Source: Acrocarpospora catenulata (GTDB lineage: Bacteria > Actinomycetota > Actinomycetes > Streptosporangiales > Streptosporangiaceae). From it: DNA of 64,000 bases. This document shows, one piece after another, positions 25,580 through 33,524 of the stretch. Under the pieces are notes generated by a model, which worked only from the letters and a program-made list of their open reading frames with translations, did not search any database and was not told the DNA's origin. The translations under genes were made by a program, and so were the position numbers. Position 1 is the first letter of the stretch. The number at the start of each line of letters is the position of its first letter. The DNA lies in the NCBI RefSeq assembly GCF_018476525.1, contig NZ_JAHCST010000014.1, forward strand, positions 62,001 through 126,000, in the 5' to 3' direction.

Positions 25580-27442
25580 ATGTCCAACCGCGTCTGGGAA
25601 CCGGTCACCCTCGGCCGGCTCACTCTCCGGCACCGTTTCGCGCTTTCACCGATGACGCGTAGCCGCGCGCTTCCCGACGGCACCCCCGGACCCTCCGCGG
25701 CCCGGTACTACGCCCAGCGCGCCGACCTCGGATTGGTCATCAGCGAAGGAACCCAGCCCTCCGAGGACGGCCAGGGCTATCCCCTCACGCCGGGAATCTA
25801 CACCGACGATCACGTCGCGGGCTGGCGAAAGATCGCCGATGCCGTCCACGAAGCCGGCGGTCACCTGTTCATCCAGCTCATGCACGCCGGCCGGATGGCG
25901 CACCCGGACAACACTCCACACCATCGCCAGCCGGTGGGTGTCTCGGCTGTGGCGCCCGCTGCTCCCATCTTCACCGCTGCCGGGCTGCAGCAGCCGCCGA
26001 CCCCTCGTGAACTGGCGGAGGCCGAGATTCCCGGCGTGATCGCCGAGTTCCGCCACGCCGCGCGCAAGGCCGTCGAAGCGGGCGCGGACGGAGTCGAACT
26101 GCACGGCGCGGGCGGCTATCTGATCCACTCCTTCCTGGGCGTCAACTCCAACATCCGAACCGACGCGTATGGCGGTTCCGTGGCCGGGCGGGCGCGGTTC
26201 GTCCTGGAGTTGGTGTCGGCGGTCGCCGACGAGATCGGCGCGGACCGCACCGCGATCAGGCTCTCGCCCTACAACACCCACGGCGACGTCGACGAGGGCG
26301 CTGACGGCCTCGAGCTATACCGGTATCTCGCTCGTAGCCTCGATTCCCTGGGCTTGGCCTACCTGCACATCTACGACTTCGGACGGGAGGACGTGCTCAC
26401 CGCGATCCGCACCGCGTGGACCGGCCCCCTGCTGGTGGTCCGTGACGGGCGCACGCGAGACGACCTGGTGCGTGATCTGGACTCCGGTCTCGCCGACGTC
26501 GTGCCGATCGGCAGGCTTGCCCTGGCCAATCCGGACTTCGTCGAGCGGTTCCGTCAGGACGCGCCGATGACAGACGTGGACCTGGCCACCATGTTCGGCG
26601 GCGGTGACGAAGGCTACATCGACTATCCGACGTTGGCCGAAGCCGGGACAATTGCCGGCGCATCGATGACAGAAAGCGAGTCAGCTCCCATGAACACCGA
26701 GATGACGTTGCACGGGACCACCGCTCTGGTGACGGGCGCGACGGCGGGTATCGGCCGTGCCGTAGCGCTGGCGCTCGCCGGCCACGGGGCCGAGGTCGTC
26801 GCGCACGGGCGGCACTCCGAGCGGGGTGCCGAGCTGGTCGAGGAGATCACCGGGCAGGGCGGCAAAGCCCGCTTCATCGCCGCCGACCTGACCGACGCCG
26901 ACGACGTCCTGCGGCTGGCCGCCGACGCCGGTGACCTCGACATTCTGGTAAACAACGCGGGCATCTACGAACTCGCCGGCACGCCCGGCACCGACGTCGC
27001 GGGCTTCGACCGGCAGTTCGCGGTGAACACCCGGGCACCGTTCCTGCTCGTCGGGGCTCTGGCGCCGGCCATGGCCAAGCGTGGCCGCGGGTTCATCGTG
27101 AACATCAACTCCCGTGCGTCCACTTTCGCTGCCCCGGTCGGCGCGGCCTATGGTGCGTCCAAGGCGGCCGTCGACGTGCTGACCCGGTATTGGGCGACCG
27201 AGTTCGGCGCGAACGGTGTCCGGGTGAATGGCATTTCGCCCGGCATGATCCGCACCGCAGGTACCACGGCGATGTTCGGGGACGGCCTCGACGCTCTCGG
27301 AGGGGCCAATCTCCGAGGCCGGATCGGTGAGCCGGAGGAGATCGCGCAGATCGTGCTGTTTTTGGTCAGCGAAGCCAGCAGCTACATCAACGGCACGGTC
27401 ATCGCCGCCGACGGCGGCGAACTGAGCACTGTTCCTTCGTGA
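25580..27442 (+). CDS. Old-yellow-enzyme/short-chain dehydrogenase fusion protein
   Basis: A 620-residue single frame with two complete enzymes. Residues about 1-360 are an OYE-type FMN alkene reductase (WEPVTLGRLTLRHRFALSPM, LFIQLMHAGRMAHPDN, GGSVAGRARFVLELV, ending DEGYIDYPTL). Residues about 375-620 are an SDR with TGATAGIG, NNAG and Y-G-A-S-K (YGASKAAVDVLTRYW). A linker of about 20 residues with two internal methionines (MTESESAPMNTE) joins them. In the OYE part the substrate pair usually seen as H-x-x-N (or H-x-x-H) reads HGAG, so the second residue is Gly. ATG 25580 has GAGGAG ten bases upstream. Likely role: sequential reduction of an enone and a carbonyl, or oxidation in the reverse direction. 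The SDR may also start internally. Confidence 0.88.
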   Translation: MSNRVWEPVTLGRLTLRHRFALSPMTRSRALPDGTPGPSAARYYAQRADLGLVISEGTQPSEDGQGYPLTPGIYTDDHVAGWRKIADAVHEAGGHLFIQLMHAGRMAHPDNTPHHRQPVGVSAVAPAAPIFTAAGLQQPPTPRELAEAEIPGVIAEFRHAARKAVEAGADGVELHGAGGYLIHSFLGVNSNIRTDAYGGSVAGRARFVLELVSAVADEIGADRTAIRLSPYNTHGDVDEGADGLELYRYLARSLDSLGLAYLHIYDFGREDVLTAIRTAWTGPLLVVRDGRTRDDLVRDLDSGLADVVPIGRLALANPDFVERFRQDAPMTDVDLATMFGGGDEGYIDYPTLAEAGTIAGASMTESESAPMNTEMTLHGTTALVTGATAGIGRAVALALAGHGAEVVAHGRHSERGAELVEEITGQGGKARFIAADLTDADDVLRLAADAGDLDILVNNAGIYELAGTPGTDVAGFDRQFAVNTRAPFLLVGALAPAMAKRGRGFIVNINSRASTFAAPVGAAYGASKAAVDVLTRYWATEFGANGVRVNGISPGMIRTAGTTAMFGDGLDALGGANLRGRIGEPEEIAQIVLFLVSEASSYINGTVIAADGGELSTVPS

Positions 27443-27559
27443 ACCCCCGGGCATCAGTTCGCGGCCTGGGGCGGTCCGCCTAGGCGGGTCCCCGGCTGGG
27501 GAGCCGGGGAGTCATCCCGCTGCCGGGCGACCTCGACAGCGGACGCGCCGAAGTCGTCG

Positions 27560-27705
27560 CGGCCGGCGCTGGGAAAGGGCACCACGGGCGCGCTCTACCA
27601 CGCTGTCGCCGGTGAGACGCCCGACCGCCGGATCGCGGAAGCCATCGTCGCCGGCCTGGGGTGCGGTACCCACAGCCAGACCGGGGTGGAAGCGGCGGAG
27701 GCCAG
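27560..27705 (+). pseudogene. NAD-dependent epimerase/dehydratase C-terminal fragment
   Basis: The plus strand reads KGTTGALYHAVAGETPDRRI, AEAIVAGLGCGTHSQTGVEA. This resembles the G-x-x-Y/L-H-A-V-A-x-E-x-x-x-x-x-I-A-E-A-I segment near the end of atypical SDR epimerases. No start or upstream portion exists. It is a remnant of about 45 codons. Confidence 0.5.
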
Positions 27706-27882
27706 ATTGAATTCGGTGCGTTGGTCATGTTGTCCGCGTCCAGTTGTGGCATGGCACCGCAGATCAGGGACCAAGCGTGCTGTCCGAGGATGCAGTAGTC
27801 CCGGGTTGAAGCGCTGCGAATAGGTGAAGTCCTCCGGTTACGAAGGGGGCCATTCTTGAAACGGCTGGACTGAAGTTGACGG

Positions 27883-27925
27883 GATCCCGTCTGATCATCG
27901 TGATCAGGCGGGATCTTGTCGTTTT
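27883..27925. terminator. Long hairpin, possible terminator
   Basis: GATCCCGTCTGATCA (27883-27897) and TGATCAGGCGGGATC (27901-27915) form a 15-bp stem with one G-T mismatch and a 3-base loop. TTGTCGTTTT follows. It stands downstream of the OYE-SDR gene but more than 400 bases from it, so it may instead be an element end or a terminator of a lost gene. Confidence 0.45.
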
Positions 27926-28115
27926 AGGGGTTTCCGAACCGGGTTCGTCCTGGTTTGGGGGCTGCGGAGCAGATGTCCGGGAAGGCCCGGGTGGTGTCAG
28001 GCCGCTGGTGGAGGTCGGAGCTCGCGTCGCTGGGCATGCCGATGCCGGCTCCGGGCCGCCGATGCCAGTCCTGCCAGCTCAGGACGAATTCTTCTGCTCT
28101 GCCGTCGACTGTCAT
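27924..28115 (-). pseudogene. Truncated DUF1684-like ORF with a strong ribosome site
   Basis: ATG 28115 has GAGGAGGAGG directly upstream. The first residues TVDGRAEEFVLSWQDWHRRP resemble the opening of DUF1684 proteins (x-x-F-x-x-x-W-x-x-W-H-x-x-R). After about 25 residues the likeness ends and the frame stops at 63 residues, where the family has about 250. It is probably a decayed gene that kept its translation signal. Confidence 0.4.
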
Positions 28116-28167
28116 GCCTCCTCCTCGATCGTCTTCTTGGCCGATGTCAGCGGTCCGACCGTCTCCC

Positions 28168-28821
28168 TTACCGGTACGCGGCGAGAGCCTCACGCCCGTG
28201 CGGGGACTCCCAGTCACCGGCGTACGGCTCGACCAGGACACGCCAGGGCGCCTCGCGGGGGGACGCCGGTGAGGTCTGGGCCATCCTGGCGATCGCGGCG
28301 AAGTCGGTGGTGTCGCGGAACGGCGGGAGTTGGTAGAGGTCCCTGGCGTAGGCCCACAGCTGTGGCAAGTCGACCAGCCGTAGCTTGCTGATCTTGATTA
28401 GGGGGTTGTAGCCGAGGTCGTACCGGACGAGCAGTGTCCAGAGCCGCAGATCGGGCATGGTGATCCGCGGGCCAAGCAGGAATCTGCGATGCCTCAGCCG
28501 TTCGTCCAGCTCGTTGAAGACAGCGAGCAGCCGCTTGCGTTCTGTGGTGTACTCCTCGCCGGTCGCCGCGAGGGCGACACGAAGGATGGTCCCCTCAACG
28601 TACTCTTCGAAGACGTTGTCGAGCTCCAGGAGTTCGCGCCGTAGCCGGTGGGGGGAGAGGTCGGGCTGCCCTTCGCCGAGATGGATCAGCTCCCGTACGA
28701 TGGCGACCCGCTGCTCCACCGCATCGGCGTCGATGGCGGCCAGGCGCGAATCGATGTCGATGAGGGCGTGCTCAGCCGCCCGGTCGGCGAACCTCTTGTG
28801 GTTGATGATGGTCTTGGACAT
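28168..28821 (-). CDS. GST C-terminal-domain protein (ECM4/glutathionyl-hydroquinone-reductase-like)
   Basis: A 217-residue protein that matches only the alpha-helical C-domain of ECM4-type glutathione transferases: FVF-like LDNVFEEYVEGTILRVALAA, MPDLRLWTLLVRYDLGYNPL, DLPQLWAYARDLYQLPPF and RDTTDFAAIARMAQ. The N-terminal thioredoxin domain with the catalytic C-P-W/Y motif is absent; full-length relatives have about 320 residues. The start ATG 28821 has a good GAGGGAG Shine-Dalgarno, so it looks like a genuine short protein. It is divergent from a cystine-type ABC importer and preceded by a cysteine-containing leader-like ORF. Actinomycetes use mycothiol, so a mycothiol- or sulfur-related role is possible. 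Confidence 0.75.
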   Translation of the reverse strand: MSKTIINHKRFADRAAEHALIDIDSRLAAIDADAVEQRVAIVRELIHLGEGQPDLSPHRLRRELLELDNVFEEYVEGTILRVALAATGEEYTTERKRLLAVFNELDERLRHRRFLLGPRITMPDLRLWTLLVRYDLGYNPLIKISKLRLVDLPQLWAYARDLYQLPPFRDTTDFAAIARMAQTSPASPREAPWRVLVEPYAGDWESPHGREALAAYR

Positions 28822-29002
28822 GGTGCTCCCTCGTCAGTTCGGTCAGGTGATCAGTGAGCGAGAGAGGGAGACACCTGGCGGAATGCGAGCGGCACAAGTC
28901 GATCTCCAGCCGGGCCACCAGGAGCGGCGACCGGCCGACGACGGCACCGGCGGCGATCAAGTCCGGGCCCGGCCGATGGGAGTGCCACCGAACAAGACTC
29001 AT
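28772..29002 (-). CDS. Leaderless upstream ORF resembling actinobacterial cysteine leader peptides
   Basis: ATG 29002 opens a 76-codon frame that overlaps the start of the GST-like gene by 50 bases. It contains LLVARLEIDLCRSHSARC, very like the L-L-V-x-R-x-H-V-D-L-C-R-x-x-S-A-x-C core of the putative leader peptides found before sulfur genes in Streptomyces and relatives; cysteines fall at 37 and 44. TAGCTT lies exactly six bases before the ATG and TTGACT lies 16 bases further up, so the message should begin at the ATG. Ribosome slowing at the Cys codons when cysteine is scarce could expose the GST ribosome site. That mechanism is known for leaderless Cys uORFs in mycobacteria and is inferred here. 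Confidence 0.55.
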   Translation of the reverse strand: MSLVRWHSHRPGPDLIAAGAVVGRSPLLVARLEIDLCRSHSARCLPLSLTDHLTELTREHHVQDHHQPQEVRRPGG

Positions 29003-29188
29003 ACAACAAAGCTAGGCACATCGATCGAAAAGTCAATAATTCCTACCTGATTTACATGAATTTTCGGAGCCGTCGACAAGGTGGTGGCCAAGATCATCAC
29101 CGATGTCACGCGAAGACGGCGCCCTGCAAGATCGGCGGCGAGAAGCGCAGGCAGTCGACCGGCGCAAAAAACCTACTAAACAAGTAGG
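29003..29188. promoter_or_regulatory. Divergent promoter region with two dyad operators
   Basis: CCTACCTGATTTACATG (29042-29058) lies next to the TTGACT -35 of the minus-strand leader ORF. CCTACTAAACAAGTAGG (29172-29188), a near-perfect dyad, lies about 40 bases before the plus-strand permease start. Both fit the CCTAC-N7-GTAGG pattern shared with the other sulfur-type operons, so one regulator probably controls both directions. Confidence 0.6.
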
Positions 29189-29226
29189 ACTTGACGGGAA
29201 CTTCGAGCGGTGCTGAGGTTTGGGGT

Positions 29227-30168
29227 GTGAGCGAACCTTGGAAAGAGCGGCGTCCCGGTGGCCGCGGACCCGGGCCGTCCCCGCCAGGCCAGAGGACGGC
29301 GGTCACCGAAGCCCGGACCGAGCCACCGCCGAAACAGCCCGGCGGGGCTGCGCCGAAGGTCGTCCCGACCCGGCGTCCGCTGCGCTGGCTGGCGACCTTC
29401 GTCGTGTTCGTGCTGCTGGCCATGGTGGCCAACGCCCTGGTCACCAATCCGGCCTGGGAGTGGGAGGTCGTCGGGGCGTATCTGTTCGCGCCTTCGGTGG
29501 TGCGGTCGGTGCTGCTCACCATGGAGCTGACCGCGCTCGGCATCGTGCTCGGGTTCGCGCTCGGGACCGTGCTCGCCCTCATGCGCCTGTCGTCCAACCG
29601 GCTGCTGTCCTCGGTCGCCTGGGGCTACGTCTGGCTGTTCCGGTCGGTGCCGCTCATCCTGCAGCTGCTGTTCTGGTACAACCTGGCGCTGCTCTACCCG
29701 CGCCTGTCCTTCGGCGTCCCCTTCGGTCCGGGCTTCTTCGACGTGGGCACGATGGACCTGATCAGCCCGCTCGCCGCCGCGGCGCTCGGGCTCGCCCTGC
29801 ACCAGGCCGCGTACGCGGCAGAGATCGTCCGGGGCGGTCTGCTGTCCGTGGATCCCGGCCAGCGCGAAGCCGCCGCGGCGCTCGGCATTCCCCGGGCGCG
29901 GCGGCTGCTGCGGATCATCCTGCCGCAGGCCATGCGGACCATCGTCCCGAACGCGGGCAACGAGATCATCGGCCTGGTCAAGGGCACCTCGGTGGTCTAC
30001 ATCATGGCCCTGCCCGAACTGTTCTACCAGGTCCAGGTGATCTACAACCGGAACGGCCGGGTGATGGCCCTGCTCCTGGTGGCGGCCATCTGGTACCTGA
30101 TCCTGACCACTCTCCTGTCCATCGGCCAGTACTACGTCGAGCGCTACTACGGCAGGGGGCGCTCGTGA
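29227..30168 (+). CDS. Polar amino-acid-type ABC transporter permease
   Basis: A 313-residue permease of the HisM/GlnP family. A long Pro/Arg-rich cytosolic N-terminus (about 55 residues) precedes the helices. Family marks are [39 protein letters not shown] and [20 protein letters not shown], with the EAA loop [21 protein letters not shown] chose GTG 29227 with GAGG about nine bases upstream; a TTG at 29191 is in frame but would put the start inside the operator region. It is the only permease gene of the set, so it probably homodimerises. Cystine or another sulfur amino acid is the likely cargo, inferred from the regulatory context. Confidence 0.9.
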   Translation: MSEPWKERRPGGRGPGPSPPGQRTAVTEARTEPPPKQPGGAAPKVVPTRRPLRWLATFVVFVLLAMVANALVTNPAWEWEVVGAYLFAPSVVRSVLLTMELTALGIVLGFALGTVLALMRLSSNRLLSSVAWGYVWLFRSVPLILQLLFWYNLALLYPRLSFGVPFGPGFFDVGTMDLISPLAAAALGLALHQAAYAAEIVRGGLLSVDPGQREAAAALGIPRARRLLRIILPQAMRTIVPNAGNEIIGLVKGTSVVYIMALPELFYQVQVIYNRNGRVMALLLVAAIWYLILTTLLSIGQYYVERYYGRGRS

Positions 30169-30926
30169 CAGTCATGGTGGAGCTGACCGACGTGCACAAA
30201 AGCTTCGGCTCCCTGGAGGTGCTGCGCGGCGTCAGTCTCCGCGTACGGCAGGGCGAGGTGGCCGTCATCCTTGGCCCGTCCGGTTCCGGCAAGTCCACGC
30301 TGCTACGCACGATCAACCACCTAGAGAAGATCCAGACCGGCACGGTCGAGGTGGACGGGGAACTGCTCGGCTATCGCCGCTCCGGCGACCGGCTCCACGA
30401 GCTGCCCGAGCGGGAGGTCCTCCGGCAGCGCACCAGCATCGGTTTCGTCTTCCAGAACTTCAACCTGTTCCCGCACCTCACCGTCCGGGAGAACGTCTCG
30501 GAGGCGCCCCGGTCGGCGCAGCGGCGTCCGCGTGCCGAGGTGGACGCGCTCGTTGACCGGCTGCTCGACCGGGTGGGCCTGGCCGACAAGGCCGACGCCT
30601 ACCCGCGCACGCTCTCCGGCGGCCAGCAGCAGCGGGTGGCCATCGCCCGCGCGCTCGCCCTGGAGCCCAAGGTGGTGCTGTTCGACGAGCCCACCTCCGC
30701 CCTCGACCCGGAACTCGTCGGCGAGGTACTGGAGGTGATGAAGGGCCTGGCCCGCAGCGGCACGACCATGCTCGTGGTCACCCATGAGATCGGCTTCGCC
30801 CGTGAGGTGGCCGACACCGTCGTGTTCATGGACGCCGGCCTGATCGTCGAGCAGGGCCCGCCGTCTCAGGTCATCGACCATCCCCGGCACGAACGCACCC
30901 GCGCTTTCATCGGCAAAGTCCTCTGA
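30165..30926 (+). CDS. Polar amino-acid-type ABC transporter ATPase
   Basis: A 253-residue GlnQ/HisP-type ATPase: Walker [11 protein letters not shown]-loop [19 protein letters not shown], signature LSGGQQQR, Walker [21 protein letters not shown] and switch [18 protein letters not shown] 30165 overlaps the permease stop (GTGA). An insertion after the first domain strand ([19 protein letters not shown]) is seen in several actinobacterial cystine/glutamine-type ATPases. It energises the importer made with the genes on either side. Confidence 0.94.
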   Translation: MTVMVELTDVHKSFGSLEVLRGVSLRVRQGEVAVILGPSGSGKSTLLRTINHLEKIQTGTVEVDGELLGYRRSGDRLHELPEREVLRQRTSIGFVFQNFNLFPHLTVRENVSEAPRSAQRRPRAEVDALVDRLLDRVGLADKADAYPRTLSGGQQQRVAIARALALEPKVVLFDEPTSALDPELVGEVLEVMKGLARSGTTMLVVTHEIGFAREVADTVVFMDAGLIVEQGPPSQVIDHPRHERTRAFIGKVL

Positions 30927-30942
30927 GCGACAAGGAACCCTG

Positions 30943-31932
30943 ATGCGCCTTACCTTACGGCGGGCCGCCGCCGTACCCGCCTTCTCGCTGCTGCTCCTCG
31001 CCGCCGCGTGCGGCGAGGAGCCCACGCTCGCGCCCGCCACCGCGCCCAGCTCGGCCGCGCCGGCCGTGGGCGGTCAGACGATCAACACCGGCCCGGACCA
31101 GAACCGGGTGCGCGCCGAGAAGGTGGACGCCCTCGCCGCCCAGGTGCCCGCCGCCATCGCCGAGGACGGCAAGCTGACGGTCGGCTTCAGCGGGGAGGGC
31201 TCGCCGCCGCTGGTCTTCCCGGCCACCGACGACACCACCCTGATCGGGGTGGAGACCGACCTCGCCCAGCTGGTGGCGGACGTGCTCGGCCTGGAGGTCG
31301 CGCCGGAGAACAGCTCGTGGGAGAACCTGTTCCTGGGCACCAAGTCCGGCAAGTACGAGGCCGTCTTCAACAACGTCACCGTCACCGAGGAGCGCAAGGA
31401 CACCTACGACTTCGCCACCTACCGGATCGACCAGCTCGGCTGGCAGGTGATCGACTCCAGCCCGATCAAGGAGATCGGCAAGCCGGCCGACATCGCGGGC
31501 CTGCGTGTCTCGGTGGACTCCGGCACCAACCAGGAGAAGATCCTGCTCGACTGGGACGAGCAGAACAAGCAGGCCGGCCTGAAGCCGGCGGAGATCTCGT
31601 ACTACCACAAGTACGGCGATGCGCTGCTGGCCCTGAAGTCGGGCCGCATTCAGGCCTACTTCGGCCCCAACCCGGCCATCGCCTACAACATCGCGGTCAG
31701 CGGCGGCTCCCGCATCGTCGGCACCGCTTCCGGCGCCGGGCCGGATCTCCAGGGCCTCATCGCCGCCATGACGAAGAAGGACAACGGCCTGGTCAAACCG
31801 CTCAACGAGGCGCTCAACACGTTGATCGGCAACGGCAAGTACGCGGAGGTGCTGGCTCGCTGGGGGCTGAGCAACGAAGCGATCCCGCAGTCCCAGATAA
31901 ACCCACCCGGTCTCCCCAGGCAGGGGGCCTGA
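30943..31932 (+). CDS. Amino-acid-type ABC substrate-binding lipoprotein (SBP_bac_3)
   Basis: A 329-residue binding protein with lipobox LAAAC (Cys23) and an Ala/Pro/Thr-rich linker. The SBP_bac_3 fold is seen in KLTVGFSGEGSPPLVFPATD, GVETDLAQLVADVLGLEVAP, FNNVTVTEERKDTYDFATY and GLRVSVDSGTNQEKILLDWD. The usual N-terminal ligand strand is preceded by about 30 extra residues (NRVRAEKVDALAAQVPAAIA) as in a subgroup found beside LLM monooxygenases. It completes the importer. The cargo is probably a polar amino acid or sulfur-containing analogue. Confidence 0.92.
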   Translation: MRLTLRRAAAVPAFSLLLLAAACGEEPTLAPATAPSSAAPAVGGQTINTGPDQNRVRAEKVDALAAQVPAAIAEDGKLTVGFSGEGSPPLVFPATDDTTLIGVETDLAQLVADVLGLEVAPENSSWENLFLGTKSGKYEAVFNNVTVTEERKDTYDFATYRIDQLGWQVIDSSPIKEIGKPADIAGLRVSVDSGTNQEKILLDWDEQNKQAGLKPAEISYYHKYGDALLALKSGRIQAYFGPNPAIAYNIAVSGGSRIVGTASGAGPDLQGLIAAMTKKDNGLVKPLNEALNTLIGNGKYAEVLARWGLSNEAIPQSQINPPGLPRQGA

Positions 31933-31974
31933 AATGCGCAAGAGAGCTGAACAATCAGGAATGGGGGAAGTTTG

Positions 31975-32895
31975 ATGGCGAGAGCCTACGTCTATCGCGA
32001 GCACGGCGGCCCTGAGGTGGAGGGCCTGGCCGACCTGCCCCGGCCGGTCCCGGGTCCGGGACAGGTGCTGGTCGAGGTCAGGGCCGCCGGAGTCAACCCG
32101 GTCGACTGGAAGCGCAGGACCGGATACACCCCGCCGGGCGCGCCCCCGGAGGCGTTGCCCGCCGTCTTCGGCAGCGAGGTCTCCGGCCGGGTGGCCGAGG
32201 TTGGTCCGGGCGTCACGGACTTCGCGCCGGGCGACGCGGTCTTCGGCAACCCGATCACTGGCGGCTATGCCGAGTACACCCTGCTTCCCGTCCAACTGAG
32301 CGCGCGCAAGCCGTCCGACGTCTCGTTCCAGGACGCGGCCACGCTGCCGGTCGCAGCGGCCACCGCGTACGACGCCCTCCAGCAGCTCGGCCTGCCGCCC
32401 GGGTCGACGTTGCTGATCACCGGTGTGGGCGGCGGGGTCGGCGTGGCGGCCGCGCAGATCGCCCGCCACGCCGGCCTGCGTGTGGTCGGTACCGCGAGCG
32501 CCGCGAAGAAGGATCTCGTGGGCTCGCTGGGCGTCATTCACGTGGAGCCGGGGCCTGGGACGGCCGGCCGGGTACGCGCCGCCGCGCCCGGCGGCATCGA
32601 CGCGATCGTCGACCTGGTCGGCGGCACCGCCTTGGAAGAGGTGGCCGAGGTGCTCGGGGACCGCGCCAAGCTGGTCACGGCGGCGGATCGGGCGACGGTG
32701 GCGACGCTCGGCGGCGTTTGGGTGGCGCGGGCGCGCAACCGCGAGGTGCTGGACGCGGTGGCCCGGCTGGTCACCGAGGGCGTGCTGGATCCGCACGTGA
32801 CGCAGACCTTCCCGCTGGCCGAGGCCGGGCGGGCGTTGCGCGTGGTGGAGGAGGGTCACGCCCAGGGCAAGATCGTGATCGAAGTGCCTGGGTGA
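31975..32895 (+). CDS. Quinone-oxidoreductase-like medium-chain dehydrogenase
   Basis: A 306-residue zinc-free MDR protein of the NADPH:quinone reductase group: YREHGGPEVEGLADLPRPVP, AAGVNPVDWKRRTGYTPPG, the nucleotide site LLITGVGGGVGVAAAQIARH and GGIDAIVDLVGGTALEE. No structural-zinc cysteines are present. ATG 31975 has GGGGGAAG six bases upstream. The gene follows the binding-protein gene by 42 bases, so it may belong to the same operon. Its 3' end overlaps a GNAT-like fragment by four bases (GTGA). Confidence 0.88.
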   Translation: MARAYVYREHGGPEVEGLADLPRPVPGPGQVLVEVRAAGVNPVDWKRRTGYTPPGAPPEALPAVFGSEVSGRVAEVGPGVTDFAPGDAVFGNPITGGYAEYTLLPVQLSARKPSDVSFQDAATLPVAAATAYDALQQLGLPPGSTLLITGVGGGVGVAAAQIARHAGLRVVGTASAAKKDLVGSLGVIHVEPGPGTAGRVRAAAPGGIDAIVDLVGGTALEEVAEVLGDRAKLVTAADRATVATLGGVWVARARNREVLDAVARLVTEGVLDPHVTQTFPLAEAGRALRVVEEGHAQGKIVIEVPG

Positions 32896-33176
32896 GCGAG
32901 GTTCTGGACAATCCCGCGTGGGCTTCCCTGACAGGGGCCCACGCGCACCTGGCGGAGCGGCACGGGGGAGTGTTGCGGTATCCGCTGGACGTCTCCCCGT
33001 TCCTGGCCTTGCCGAACGAGCCGTCCCTGTCCGACTGGGACGACGTGGCCGCGCCTTCAAAAGGGAGGAACGCGGGCGAAAGTCAGGACGAGGCCCGGGA
33101 AGTGAGGATGGTCCGGGCACCGCGCACAGCGGTGGTCTCCACGACAGTCATCAACTCACCTCCTTCGTCTCCATAA
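32892..33176 (+). pseudogene. Truncated GNAT-like acetyltransferase
   Basis: GTG 32892 overlaps the oxidoreductase stop. The first 50 residues (DNPAWASLTGAHAHLAERHG, VLRYPLDVSPFLALPNEPSL) match the N-terminal region of FR47-type GNAT proteins. Beyond PSLSDWDDVAAP the sequence is unrelated and stops at residue 94, so the acetyl-CoA domain is gone. The start and overlap look intact, and the truncation is probably recent. Confidence 0.6.
33083..33151 (-). CDS. 22-residue ORF with a consensus Shine-Dalgarno
   Basis: AAGGAGGTGA lies six bases upstream of ATG 33151. The short frame opens MTVVETTAVRGART and ends SRASS. It runs antisense to the GNAT remnant. No family is recognised. It may be a real small peptide, a leader, or the surviving start of a lost gene. 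Confidence 0.3.
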   Translation of the reverse strand: MTVVETTAVRGARTILTSRASS

Positions 33177-33524
33177 GCGAACAGATTGTCGCTGCTGCAA
33201 CTACTTACCGCCCGCCGTGAACATCGGCGCCGCTCAGGCGGCACGTTGGAGACGTAGACCGGGCAGACGCGGTTCCGCTCGCGGAGAGCGTCCAGCCTTC
33301 TTGGACCTTGCGCATGCCGGTGCGGTGCAGGCGCCTCCACTCCAGATGCACCTAGCGGAAGCCGCACCGGGGCAGCCAGTACGCCAGGGCCGGACCGGCG
33401 ATACTGGCATCGGAGATCAGAATGCTCGTGCTCTTCGTGTCGCGCTCCTCAGGTCATCGATCACCCGAGGCTCGTGCGACGACGCTGACCGGCCGCATAC
33501 CGAGGGCTGACCGTCCCGGCGGGA
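33177..33524. other. No supported gene
   Basis: Intergenic stretch between the GNAT remnant and the end of the RTX gene. Frames on both strands lack family motifs or convincing starts. Confidence 0.45.

Noticed and set aside
30955-33120. A 721-codon minus-strand frame opposite the amino-acid binding protein and quinone reductase
   Set aside because: The plus-strand proteins have lipobox and cofactor motifs; the minus frame has no motif and is a GC-bias artefact.
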